Shown piece after piece: positions 1-10,400 of a stretch of 64,000 nucleotides of DNA. A program made the translations under genes and the position numbers. Position 1 is the first letter of the stretch. Each line of letters starts with the position of its first letter. Origin of the DNA: Gymnothorax reevesii (lineage: Eukaryota > Chordata > Actinopteri > Anguilliformes > Muraenidae); the NCBI GenBank assembly GCA_029721435.1, contig CM056583.1:92460575-92524574 (forward strand). The letters are read 5' to 3'. Under the pieces are notes generated by a model. The model was not told the DNA's origin. It was given only the letters and a program-made list of their open reading frames with translations, and did no database searches.

Positions 1-386
1 TTTGAAATTCTTTCTCATTGATTTATTTTCCCAGTTTCAATTTATATCACCAATTATTATTTCCTCTTTCTTAAGATTACACTCTCTGAGAATTTTTTGG
101 AACTTATCATAAAAATCAGCACTAGAAGATGGTGTGCGATAAATTACAATGAGAGAAAAACACATTTGTGGTGCTAAAGTTATACTCAAACCTATACATT
201 CCAGATTACAGTTTGTCCACTGTATTTCACTACATTGGATCCCTGCCATCAGGCGCACCATAACCCCGCCCCCTTTTGATTTTACTCTGTCTTTTCTGAA
301 AATTACATAGCCTGGCATTTCTAATGGTGAGTTTTCATCCAACCAGGTCTCCAAAAGGCAGAGATAATCCAAGTTTGAATCCATTT
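1..386 (-). pseudogene. LINE endonuclease domain, N-terminal part, broken
   Basis: This frame encodes the start of a LINE endonuclease, the enzyme that nicks target DNA to prime reverse transcription. The frame from 384 to 37 contains LCLLETWLDE, the usual early strand and catalytic Glu of these nucleases. A glycine-rich strand follows (KSKGGGVMVRL), then IIIGDIN, which corresponds to the conserved GDFN core motif. A TGA stop comes directly after GDIN, but recognisable LINE-like residues (NWENKS) continue beyond it, so the stop looks like a mutation. An in-frame TAA also lies upstream, near the NIRSL-like motif. The RT domain would lie to the left, outside the window. I infer an inactive fragment. 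Confidence 0.7.
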
Positions 387-620
387 GGAGATATTGAATT
401 TAATAACTTTTGGATGCCAAGCTTCTTATATCAATACGTCCACCAAATAAACCCCTTGGTTTTGCTTTGGAGTCCCAAACTACTCTGGCGTAGTAAAAAC
501 GTAAAACCTGAATACTTCAGAGTTTACAATGACGTTTAAAGGAGTCAAAAAGTGAAATAGCAAACTGTTGACTCGGAGAGCTGTTGCTGCGCCTGCACAA
601 CCCACCGCCATCTTTCACCC
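1..620 (-). mobile_element. 5' part of a non-LTR retrotransposon (LINE), cut by the window edge
   Basis: On the minus strand the stretch begins near 620 with AAGATGGCGG, a motif like the YY1-type site at the 5' ends of several LINEs. It runs leftward into an apurinic-type endonuclease domain and leaves the window at base 1. The clade (CR1/L2/Rex1-like or L1-like) cannot be settled because only the endonuclease start is visible. No target duplication can be seen, since one end is missing. Confidence 0.7.
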
Positions 621-894
621 ATCTGTTCAGTACTGATTCACCTGGTAAATGTGTTTATAGAGTCCCCCTGGGGAAAAAATGAATCAGTAAGTCAATGCAA
701 TAATAAGTATTAGAATACAACATCTTTCCACCCTCCATTGGCGCGATTGTTTTTTGGAAGTCAGAAATTTCCAGAGTTTCTCGCCCACTGGGAAGGGCCA
801 CTCGGAATGAGCGTGTTTTCATTACAATTGGTGATGACATATCCATGTTGGCTGAGTCCAATTTTTGCCATTTCGCCCTTTTCGCCGATTTTTT

Positions 895-896
895 AA

Positions 897-928
<32 letters not shown>
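895..928. repeat. (TA)n(CA)n microsatellite
   Basis: Uninterrupted alternating AT dinucleotides pass directly into AC dinucleotides. It is a compound simple repeat with no coding meaning; the 655-924 minus frame that overlaps it has no recognisable domain. Confidence 0.9.
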
Positions 929-934
929 GTCTAC

Positions 935-1029
935 TTGGTCAGACTTTGTGTCATTAAATCTGTTAAAGTTTAACAATTTTGTCTGTCATACCTTGCTGTC
1001 CGATATATCATTACAAATTGGGGCCATAA
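935..1029 (+). repeat. 3' end (U5) fragment of a Gypsy LTR related to element B
   Basis: The stretch TGTCTGTCATACCTTGCTGT followed by AAATTGGGGCCATAA matches the 3' end of the element B LTR (reverse complement of 11170-11270). A second similar piece lies at 32010-32117. The final CA is degenerate (ATAATAG). I read it as a solo LTR scrap; its 5' limit is unclear. Confidence 0.55.
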
Positions 1030-1030
1030 T

Positions 1031-1240
1031 AGCACCCAGACTGTAATTGTGCAATCAGCCTGTAATTATGCATCCTGCCCGTGAGTGCACACACTACCTG
1101 TAAGTATGCACCCTACCTGCAAATATGTACTGTGCCTATGAGTACTCACACTACCAGTAAGTACTCACCCAGTTTTTGAGTAGGCACACTACCCCTGAGT
1201 ACACAACCATCCTGTTAGTATGCACCAGCTCATTCCTATG
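1031..1240. repeat. Degenerate tandem array, 19-21 bp unit, about 11 copies
   Basis: A unit close to GCACACTACCTGTAAGTAT recurs in tandem, with the GTAAGTAT, GTGAGT or GTAATTAT core spaced every 19-21 bases. Copies have diverged heavily. It starts immediately after the LTR end at 1029. Confidence 0.7.
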
Positions 1241-2202
1241 AGCCCAGCAATATTGGTCATGAAAGCAAGAGGAATGCGATACCTGCTCTCATTTTATCAT
1301 CAGGGGCGTCTCCATCGGTTCAGCAAGATTATCCGTGAAGGCATCCGGGAGTGACTTCCTGCTGCTAAACCAGGGGAATGTTTTTATTCCCTGCTGTGAA
1401 GCACTTCTGCGCGATCTGATTGTAAATAGACCTACATGAGACAAAGATTGATTTTAAGAATTTGTATCTCAGAGGCGTCATGGAAACATGCAGGGTGTTT
1501 ATCGTATGACGCTCTGAAGGGAATATAACTGTATAAACGCTGCTTTGAATCGTTTAAATTCCCATGCAGAGAAAATCTTATCCCTGTGTGTCGGAAAAAA
1601 TATTTATTTGATGCATTCATTTGTGGTGAGTGCTATTCCACATTACTGCAGGATGTTTCTGCTGATTTGCTGAAATTCTGGAAAGTATGGTGAGGCTTCG
1701 GTTTTCGTAATAAATCCTCCCGAATTTACATCATGTCGGGTTTTGGAGAACCAATTGCGACAGAGATGGGGGGGAATGTCAAAAAGCCAAGGAACCCCTG
1801 ACCACTAGGTCCAAAAGGACTGCAAAAATAGGGATTAGGAGCAGAACCAAAAACAACCTTAAAATAACAAGGGCGACTCTCACAGATATTAAAATAGTTT
1901 TGATTGAAAAGACAATAACAAAAATATATCTCTGACTAAATTGGAGAAACGTTCCAGATACCCCTCGGGAATATGCTGTTGACCTCTGGGGGCCGCTGTC
2001 GATTACAATTAGTGAATACTCAGAACGGCTCCGGTAGAAGAAGAGCAAAAACCCCTTTGCATAAAACTTAATCTTTCGGGGCTGTCGCCCTGCCAAAACG
2101 GAGGACAGTCGCAGGGCCTAAAGAGACCTGGGAGCTCAGAAACTACAGGGCAGAGTCCCTGGTGAACTCAAGACGCGATATGAAGAAAAATACCCCTCTC
2201 TT
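1241..2202. other. No gene recognised
   Basis: There are several short frames on the minus strand (1432-1620, 1779-2096) but none shows a domain. The stretch from about 1760 to 2202 could be the inner end of the retroelement whose LTR-like piece follows, because it abuts TGTTGGAGCCCCAACG. No protein similarity supports that. Confidence 0.4.
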
Positions 2203-2675
2203 GTTGGAGCCCCAACGTATAAAGAGAAAACTAAGTGGGCGCAGAACGAATACACTTCTTTCCCCTTAGTTCTGCGATACCGCCCACACCGCACTGTGCA
2301 GAATATGAAGAAGGCCAAGTGGGCGCAGAACTTTTAGAATTCTTTTGTCAGTTCTGCGATACCGCCCACACCGCACTCTGCAAAATATGAAGGCTAAGTG
2401 GGCTCAGAACATTTACAATTCTTCTCTCACAGTTCTGCGTTACCGCCCGCACTGAACTAGATCAGACAATCGAGATGACGAATTGGACACAGAACGAATA
2501 CAATTCTTTTCAATGGGTCCTGCATATACCGACTGTTCCATTCTTTACCTTACTGGCTAGAGTGCTTAATGAGAGACACTGAAGCAGAGAGTGCAGGAGC
2601 TGCAGAGCTTAAATACCAGAGACTCGGGGCGGGGCGTGCAACAAAAACGGGGAAAACCTGCTGCAAACAACAGTC
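2203..2675 (+). repeat. LTR-like sequence with hairpin-forming tandem repeats
   Basis: The piece opens with TGTTGGAGCCCCAAC, a TG start with a short inverted motif common at LTR ends. Repeated units follow (2226-2460), then a TATA-like GCTTAAATACC near 2607, an order that resembles U3 then promoter. It ends abruptly where the truncated Tc1 copy begins, so no partner LTR, primer site or target duplication is visible. The LTR call is an inference. Confidence 0.4.
2226..2460. repeat. Three tandem 75-90 bp units, each an inverted repeat
   Basis: Each unit starts AAGTGGGCGCAGAAC (or GTGGGCTCAGAAC) and then carries GTTCTGCGATACCGCCCAC, nearly its reverse complement, so each could fold into a hairpin. 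Units start near 2232, 2317 and 2394. A weaker fourth copy, GGACACAGAAC with GGTCCTGC, lies at 2485-2525. Confidence 0.8.
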
Positions 2676-3559
2676 CTAGGTCTCCGTTGTCGTATTTTAC
2701 GCTTCATAATGCGCCACACATTTTCAATGGGAGACAGGTCTGGACTACAGGCTGGCCAGTCTAGCACCCGCACTCTTTTACTACGGAGCCATGCTGTAGT
2801 AACAGGTGCAGAATGTGGCTTGGCATTGTCTTGCTGAAATAAGCAGGGGCGTCCATGAAAAAGACGTTGCTTGGATGGCAACATATGTTGCTCCAAAACC
2901 TGTATGTACCTTTCAGCATTAATGGTGCCTTCACATATGTGTAAGTTGCCCATGCCTTGGGCACTAATACACCCCCATACCATCACAGATGCTGGCTTTT
3001 GAACTTTGCACCTATAACAGTCCGGATGGTTCTTTTCCTCTTTGGTCCGGAGGACATGACGCCCATAGTTTCCAAAAATAATTTGAAATGTGGACTCGTC
3101 AGACCACAGAACACTTTTCCACTTTGCATCAGTCCATCTTAGATGAGCTTGGGCCCAGCGAAGCCGGCGGTGTTTCTGGGTGCTGTTGATAAATGGCTTT
3201 TGCTTTGCATTGTAGAGTTTTAACTTGCACTTGCAGATGTAGCGACGAACTGTAGTTACTGACAGTGGTTTTCTGAAGTGTTCCTGAGCCCATGTGGTGA
3301 TGTCCTTTACACACTGATGTCGGTTTTTGATGCAGTACCGCCTGAGGGATTGAAGGTCACGGGCATTCAATGTTGGTTTTCGGCCTTGTTGCTTACGTGC
3401 AGTGATTTCTCCAGATTCTCTGAACCTTTTGACGATATTACGGATTGTAGATGATGAAATCCCTAAATTTCTTGCAATAGCTCGTTTAGGAATGTTGTTT
3501 TTAAACTGTTCGATAATCAGCTCACGCATTTGTTCACTAAGTGGTGACCCTCGCCCCAT
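2609..3559 (-). pseudogene. Tc1-type transposase, C-terminal truncation (family H copy 1)
   Basis: This is a DD34E Tc1 transposase, which cuts and rejoins its own transposon ends at TA sites. The start is the Met of MGRGSPL at 3559; the frame also runs upstream, but homology with the family begins here. A paired helix-turn-helix region comes first (RAIARNLGISSSTIRNIV). The catalytic core keeps Asp in WSDESTFQ, Asp in QQDNAKPH and Glu in SPDLSPIENVW. After RPRTV near 2683 the frame enters unrelated DNA and gains about 22 foreign residues, losing the C-terminal part present in copy 2. The rest of the frame is open, so loss was by truncation and not by point decay. I infer no activity in cis, because one terminal repeat is gone. 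Confidence 0.85.
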
Positions 3560-3942
3560 CCTTGTTTGTGAATGAATGAGCATTTCAGGGAAGATGTTTT
3601 TATACCCAGTCAATCAATTTTATACCCAATTTGGCACCCACCTGTTCCCAATTCGCCCGTTCACCTGTGGGATGTTCCAAATAAGTGTTTGATGAGCATT
3701 CCTCAACTCTCTAAGTCTTTTTTTGCGACTTGTGCCAGCTTTTTTGAAACATGTTGCAGGCATCAAATTCCAAATGAGCTAATATTTGCAAAAAATTACA
3801 AAGTTTACCTGTTTGAACATTAAGTAACTTGTCTTTGCAGTGTATTCAATTGAATATAGATTGAAAAGGATTTGCAAATCACTGTATTCTGTTTTTATTC
3901 ACGATTTACACAACGTGCCAACTTCACTGGTTTTGGGTTTTG
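2676..3942 (-). mobile_element. Tc1/mariner transposon, family H copy 1, 3' truncated
   Basis: The 5' end lies at 3942. It reads CAAAACCCAAAACCAGTGAAG on the minus strand and is flanked by TA at 3943-3944, the normal Tc1 target. The same terminus opens copy 2 at 58421. Homology to copy 2 stops at about 2676, in the middle of the transposase gene, and the downstream terminal repeat is missing. The left neighbour is the LTR-like piece, so the break is an old deletion or recombination. Confidence 0.85.
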
Positions 3943-4081
3943 TACATTTCCTGTTGAATTTCATCACATCAAAAATCTGTATCCTGCCCTGTTTCCCTCT
4001 TTTCAGGCCGACTACATTTTCTACATGTAGCACTGAACTGTGTGAATTATCATACTGTCGAGTCTCTCTATCACAATGTAA

Positions 4082-4390
4082 TATAGGTTTTCCCGGTCAA
4101 TTTCACACTTTTTTCATTCCACTTCATGAATGGGCATTCAAATTCACACAGCGCACGGACACGGGCATTCAAATTCAGAATCCGTGCGATCAATTTCATT
4201 TATGAACACTCTATTTTGTTTCCGGCAAATCAAATTCACGCATGTGCGTCCATTTTCCAAATGCGAGCATTGCATTTTCTACTTGTGTTTTCAAATTCGT
4301 GCGATACTCACCGTGAGCCTGTTTGGGGCATTCAATTTCATTTTCAGGTGATCAATTTCCTACTTTGTGCACTCAATTTAGGAAGACAGG
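4082..4390 (+). repeat. Left end of element F with subterminal repeats
   Basis: After the terminal motif come GCATTCAAATTCA (twice), then ATCAATTTC, ATCAAATTCA, TTTCAAATTCG, GCATTCAATTTC, ATCAATTTCC and ACTCAATTTA. Closely spaced subterminal motifs of this kind are typical transposase-binding clusters. The overlapping short frames are repeat-driven and not genes. Confidence 0.65.
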
Positions 4391-4506
4391 ATAGATGTTT
4401 GGGGAAGGGGGCGAACGTTTATTGATAAAATGAACAGACATACAGAACCCACCGGCACACACATGCAAAATTCATATTTCCAATTCCAAAGTTGTCTATA
4501 TATATA

Positions 4507-6064
4507 CAGTGGCGCTCGAAAGTTTGTGAACCCTTTAAAATTTTCTGTATTTCTGCATAGATATGACCTAAAACATTATCAGATTTTCACACAAGTCCTA
4601 AAAGTAGATAAAGACAACCTAGTTAAACAAATGAGACAAAAATATTATACTTGGTCATTTATTTATTGAGGAAAATGATCCAATAATACATATCTGCGAG
4701 GGGCAAAAGTATTTGAACCTCTAGGATTAGTGATTCATTTGAAGGTGAAATTAGAGTCAGGTGTTTTCAATCAATGGGATGACAATCAGGTGTGAGTGGG
4801 CACTCTGTTTTATTTAAAGATCAGGGATTTATCAAAGTCTGACCTTCACAACACATGTTTGTGGAAGTGTATCATGGCACGAACGAAGGAGAGTTCTGAG
4901 GACCTCAGAAAAAGCGTTGTTGATGCTTATCAGGCTAGAAAAGGTTACAAAACCATCTCTAAAGAGTTTGGACTCCACCAGTCCACAGTCAGACAGATTG
5001 CGTACGTCTGGAGGAAATTCAAGACCATCGTTACCCTCCCCAGGAGTGGTCGACCAACAAAAATCACTCCAAGAGCAAGGCGTGTATTAGTCGGCAAGGT
5101 CACAAAGGACCCCAGGGTAACTTCTAAGCAACTGAAGGCCTCTCTCACACTGGCTAATGTTAATGTTCATGAGTCCACCATCCGCAGAACACTGAACAAC
5201 AATGGTGTGCATGGCAGGGTTGCAAGGAGAAAGCCACTGCTCTCCAAAAAGAACATTGCTGCTTGTCTGCAGTTTGATAAAGATCACGCGAACAAACCAG
5301 AGAGCTATTGGAAAAATGTTTTGTGAACAGATGAGACCAATATAGAACTTTTTGGTTTAAATGAGTAGCGTTATGTTTGGAGAAAGGAAAACACTGCATT
5401 CCAGCATAAGAACATTATCCCATCTGTGAAATGTGGTGGTGGTAGTATCATGGTTTGGGCCAGTTTTGCTGCATCTGGGCCAGGACAGCTTGCCATCATT
5501 GATGGAACAATGAATTCTGAATTATACCAGCGAATTCCACAGGAAAATGTCTGGACATCTGTCCATGAACTGAATCTCAAGAGAAGGTGGGTCATGCAAC
5601 AAGACAGCGACCCTAAGCACACAAGTTGTTCTACCTAAGAATGGTTAAAGAAGAATTAAGTTAATGTTTTGGAATGGCAAAGTCAAAGTCCTGACCCTAA
5701 TCCAATCGAAATGTTGTGGAAGGACCTGAAGCAAGCAGGTCATGTGAGGAAACCCACTAACATCCCAGAGTTGAAGCGGTTCTGTATGGAGGAATGGGCT
5801 AAAGTTCCTCCAAGCTGTTGTACAAGACTAACCAACAGTTAATGGAAATATTTAGATGCAGTTATTGCTGCACAAGGGGGTTGCACCAGATACTGAAAGC
5901 AAAGGTTCACATACTTTTGCCATTCACAGATATGTAAAATATGTAATCATTTTCCTCAATAAATAAATGACCGAGTATAATATTTTTAGCTCATTTGTTT
6001 AACTGGGTTCTCTTTATCTACTTTCAGGACTTGTGTGAAAATCTGATGATGTTTTAGGTATTTT
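4507..6064 (+). mobile_element. Tc1/mariner transposon, family G, right end lost
   Basis: The left end is CAGTGGCGCTCGAAAG at 4507 after a TATATA target. A long terminal repeat of roughly 180 bases is matched in reverse at 5925-6064 (for example, CACACAAGTCCTGAAAG on the opposite strand). The right copy stops at GTTTTAGGTA, about 55-60 bases short of the tip. Element A's truncated 5' LTR starts right there. Confidence 0.85.
4874..5896 (+). pseudogene. Tc1-type transposase with stops and frameshifts (family G)
   Basis: The frame starts at the Met of MARTKESSEDLRKS and encodes a Tc1 transposase. Two helix-turn-helix motifs come first (TISKEFGLHQSTVRQI; a second near LKASLTLANVNVHESTI), with the GRPTKI hook between them. 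A TGA follows KNVL at 5324, directly before the first catalytic Asp (TDETNIELFG), and a TAG follows soon after at about 5366. The second Asp is in QQDSDPKHTS near 5600. A TAA at about 5636 follows, and the catalytic Glu (PDPNPIEMLW) is read in a shifted frame near 5690-5715. The family ending GGCTRY is visible just before the TGA at 5894. With several independent lesions this copy is dead. It is unrelated in detail to family H. Confidence 0.85.
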
Positions 6065-6067
6065 TGC

Positions 6068-6284
6068 AGGTCCGGGGGCAGGGGGTATAAGAGGGCTGAG
6101 TTGCCAGCACGTGTTGTGGTTGTGAAGGTCGTGTGTTGTTGAAAAAAAATGAGTCTATTTGGGAACAATGAAGAAACGGCCCTTTTAAGGGCCAACCCTC
6201 AAATAAAACGAAGCCCGCCCCGGGGCGATGCGAGAACCGGTATTCCTGCCTCAGTCTCAGTCCTTCAGTAGCGAGACCGCTACA
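6068..6284 (+). repeat. 5' LTR of element A, truncated at its start
   Basis: It matches 10973-11169 over its length, with about 12 differences by eye. A TATA box (GGGGGTATAAGAGG) lies at 6082-6095 and an AATAAA at 6202. It ends TACA at 6284. The first ~100 bases of the LTR, present in the 3' copy from TGTGGCGATCC, are missing here. Confidence 0.85.
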
Positions 6285-6285
6285 T

Positions 6286-6306
6286 TGGTGTCAGAAGTGG
6301 GATTTG
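6286..6306 (+). promoter_or_regulatory. Primer-binding site of element A, tRNA-Leu type
   Basis: TGGTGTCAGAAGTGGGATTT begins one base after the LTR end. Its reverse complement ends in CACCA and fits the 3' end expected of a leucine tRNA. This assignment is from family knowledge and was not checked against a tRNA set. Confidence 0.7.
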
Positions 6307-7201
6307 ATGAAATCCGCCGTGAGATTGCGCGCCTTGAGGGAGAACTGAAGACGGGGCTGCATGCGAAAGCAGACAGAGCCGCGGGGAGCAGGAGCCAAAC
6401 AAGAGGGCTGTGCGCACCGGAGGGAAGGAGCGAACCTTGTCCCGTACGAGCTCCTACAGCAGCGACGGCGGAGGCTGAGCGGGAGGGGGCGCCGGAACCA
6501 TGGAAGGGAGTGAAGCTACCCCAGTTTAGCGGCGCAGCGCCCCGGGAGCCCTACCAGGCCCAGCTGCTACTGGCGGCCAAGTGCTGTGGGTAGACGGACG
6601 GTGAGGCAGCAACCTATCTGGCGCTAGCCCTGGAAGGTCCAGCACTTCAAACGCTACTCGATCTCGACCCAACTGAACAGACTACCCTAGCTTCACTAAC
6701 CAAAGATGATACAGGCAGCGCCAGTCAACCCGGTTACATCGCCAGAAGTTGTTCCTTCGCCGCCAGGGCAACAGTGGGGGGCCGTGGCCGCCGACCTGCG
6801 CTTCCACATCCGCCAAGGTTACCCCACATTCGGGACGCGTGAGCAAGACGAGCTAGCGCTGCACAGCTTCCTGCAGGCTCTCACCCCAGAACAATTGAGG
6901 CACCACGTCATGCTGACCACGCCCCAGTCCCTCAATGAAGCTCTCCTACAGGCCGAAAGAGGAGAAGACTCTTGGGGAATCACGCCCACAAGTACGCGAA
7001 GTGGCTCCGGAAGAGGAAGAGGAGCAAGTGAGGCGGGCCCACGCTCCCAGTCAGGCACAACAACATCGACGCACCCGCCGTGACGAGCAACGCTGTTTCC
7101 GGTGTGACGAGAGGGGCTATATTGCATGGGACTGCACAGCGCCAGCACCAAAGTTAAGGGAGCCCCAGCTGTCGGGAAACGAGCTGGGGGCAGCGCTGTG
7201 A
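6302..7201 (+). pseudogene. Element A Gag, broken
   Basis: Gag packages the element RNA. The first part runs from about 6302 and contains LPQFSG...EPYQAQLLLAAK, the typical fish Gypsy capsid start. A TAG at 6591 interrupts it (AAKCCG then stop), and the matching continuation (AATYLALALEGPALQ) is readable after it. The frame then shifts. Near the C-terminus, 7093-7134 encodes CFRCDERGYIAWDC. This is a CCHC zinc knuckle in which the conserved His is Tyr, so it should not bind zinc properly. The 6935-7201 frame that contains it ends at the TGA at 7199-7201. I infer a non-functional Gag. Confidence 0.7.
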
Positions 7202-7296
7202 GGAGCCCGCCGCCCCCAGTAGTCATCCTCCCCAGTTGTGTGCAGCCTGCCGAACCAGAACCTAGCCCGGCCCCACCCACACCTCTAGCTGAACAT

Positions 7297-7403
7297 CTTT
7301 CTGCCCTTGTAAGGGTGGACGAGCAAAAGTTCCGTTCTGCCCTTGTAAGGGCGGACGAGCAAAAATCCCTTTCTGCCCTTTTGAGGGCGGATGAGCAAGG
7401 TGC
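7297..7403 (+). repeat. Three tandem 40-48 bp coding repeats in element A
   Basis: The motif TCTGCCCTTGTAAGGGCGGACGAGCAAAA occurs three times with small changes. In the frame 7126-7458 it reads SALVRADEQK, repeated three times. It lies between the Gag zinc knuckle and the protease site. Confidence 0.85.
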
Positions 7404-7459
7404 ATTACCGCGGGTGGGCCGGCTAGGTGGGGCCGGTGGGCTGTACCTAGACTGCTGAC

Positions 7460-10400
7460 TGGACAGCCAACCCTGCCGTGCGCTGGTTGACACAGGAGCC
7501 ACCATCCCTCTCGTCCGGCCAACGACGCTCCCCAACACCACCTGGGAACCGACCGTGACCAGGCTGCAATCCGTGACCGGCCAGAGGATGGGCATGAAGG
7601 GCAAGAAGACAGTGGGCGTGGCTGTGGATAGCCACCTAGCCGAACAGGAGCCGAACAGGCTACACTCACCATCGGCCACACTACAGTTCCATTGCACCGA
7701 GCTGCAAAAAGAAAGCGGGTGGCGAGAAGAGCTCGCCGGGCCTAAACAGCCAAAACACGGCCCTCCGCCGACCTGTTAGCTAGCCCACCAGCGCCCATGC
7801 TGCACGCTAGCTGGCCCCCAATCCAGCGTGTCGGCCCCGGGAGCAGCCCCGCCACCGTCCGCCCGTCTCCTTCATGCACTGCCTCATCCTCAGCCGAGAC
7901 GGCTGAGGCTGTCCGCGAGCTATGGCGAAGCAGCTGCAGTGGATTCGCCCCTTCTCAGTGCCAGCAACTGCACCGCTTATTGACTCATAATGCAGACCTT
8001 TTCGCAGTGCGCGATGAGGAAAGCACGCAGACAGATTTGGTGCAGCACACCATTGGCACTGGTGATGCCGCACCTATTCGCCTGTGCCCCATCGGTTATC
8101 ATTATCCAAGCGGCTGGTAGCGGAGGAGAAGGTGAGAGAGATGGCTGCAGCTGGTGTCATAGAGCCCTCAGACAGCCCGTGGGCGGCACCTGCTGTACTG
8201 GTGCATAAAAAAAATGGAGAGAGGCGGTTTTGTGTTGACTATCGGCAACTTAATGCCGTTACCAGCAAAGACGCTTATCCTCTACCACGCATCGACGAAG
8301 CGCTAGACCACATCGCAGGGTCCAGTTGGTTCAGCTCGCTGGACCTCCGCAGTGGATACTGGCAAGTGAGGCTAGCTCCTAGTGCTAAAGCTAAGACCGC
8401 CTTCACCATGGGGGGGGATTGTGGCATTTTCGGGTAATGCCGTTCGGGCTTTGCAACGCTCCGGGGACCTTTGAACGGCTCATGGAAAGAGTGCTGTCGA
8501 CAGTCCCTCGAAATCGCTGTGTTGTGTACCTAGACGACCTCTTGGTGCACGCCAGCAACTTTGAGCAAGCCCTCGAGAATCTAAGTGAGATGTTTACTGC
8601 AATTCGCCTGGCTGGGCTACGGTTGTATGCCTGGAAGTGGCAGCTTCTCCGGAGGGAGACGGCCTTCCTGGGGCACCTCGTAAGCGAGCGAGGGGTGGCG
8701 ACTAACCCGGTTAAGGTAACTACAGTGTCAGAGTGGCCGACGCCGGCGGACGTGGGCGAGCTGCGTAGCTTCCTGGGGCTGGCTAGCTACTATCGGCGTT
8801 ACGTGCGGGACTTCGCCTCCATAGCTAGCCCTCTCCACCGCCTCACTGACAAGCACCAGGCCTTAAACTGGACCGACGAGTGTGCGGCAGCCTTCGCACA
8901 GCTCAGGACAGCCCTCACTCAGGCCCCAGTGCTGGCGTACCCTGATGTCTGCCGGCCCTTCATCGTGGACACTGACGCTAGCAACACAGGCATGGGGGCG
9001 GTGCAATCACAGGCGGACGGTAAGGGGGAGCGTGTAATCGCCTATCACAGTCGTGCTCTGAGCCGAGCTGAAAAGAACTACTGCGTCACATGCCGAGAGC
9101 TGCTGGCCGTCATCCTAGCCATCCGTCACTTCCGCCGCTACCTCCAGGGCACCTCCTTCCGCCTGCGCACTGATCACGCCTCACTCACGTGGCTCCTGCA
9201 GTTCAAGAACCCGGAAGTGCAAGTAGCACGGTGGTTAGAGACATTACAAGAGTACAACTTTACAATTGAGCACCGTGCGGGCCGTCTACATGGAAATGCT
9301 GAGGCCCTATCACGGCCGAACATGCGCCGAACTAAATTGTAAGCCATGTCAGAGAATGGAGGAATGGGACCAACCCAAACCACAGGTGGTGGAGGTGCGG
9401 GGAATAGAGGAGACCGAAGGGTGGCTGCCGAAGGAAAATCAGCAGCTGAGGGAGACGCAAGAGACTGATGCTGCTCTGCAACAGGTGAGGGGCTGGCTGC
9501 AGTCTGGCGCATTTCAGACCTGGGGGGTTGGAGCTTATGGCGTACTGGGGGCAACGAGGGAGCCTGGAGCTGCGAGACAGCGGTGGCGGGCTCCTGGCCG
9601 GGGCAACAACCTGCTGCGTCTGCTAGTGCCTCACTCATTACGTTCACAAATCCTTGGGCTGGTGCACGGCTCGGTGGGGGCGGGCCACTTTGGGGTCAAC
9701 AAGACCCTGCATCCTCTCCGGCAGCATTTCTATTGGCCGAGCTGCCGCCGAGACGTTGAGCTTCACGTTCACTGCTGCAATACCTGCACGGCCCACAAGG
9801 GTCCTGGTGAGACTTCACACACCCCGCTGCAGCGCTGCATCGTGGGGGCGCCCAAGGAGAGAGTGGGTGTCAATGTCCTGGGGCCATTGAGTCTGGTAAC
9901 TGGTACGTCCTAGTGGCGATGGATTACTTCACCAAGTGGCCCGAGGCGTACGCTATTCCTGACCAGAGCACTGAGACGGTGGCCAGCCGCCTGGTGGAAG
10001 AAATGTTTGCCCGGTTCGGAGTCCCAGGGGAGCAGCACAGTGACCAGGGGCGGAACTTCAAAGCCAAGGTGGCTGCTGTCTGCAAACGCCTGGGCATTTT
10101 GAAAACTCGCACCACTCCCCTTCACCCTCAGAGTGATGGATCAGTAGAGCGCTTCAAACGGACACTCGCCACCCAACTTGCAACTCTAGCTAGCCAACAG
10201 CAACAGGACTGGGACCAGCATCTACCGCTGGTGCTGTGGGCGTGCAGGAATCCAGCCTCTGCACTCCTGCCGCACTGATGCTAGGGCGCGAGCTCCGAAC
10301 ACCCGTCGACCTAGTGTTCGCCCCCCCACTGAGGAGGAGCCCCGGATGGGTGAGGCTACCTATTACCACCAGCTCTTTGAACGCATGCGAGTGGCAAACG

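Noticed and set aside
6819..7697. 292-codon minus-strand frame
   Set aside because: It is the antisense of element A's Gag-protease region; the sense strand has the zinc knuckle and the DTG site.
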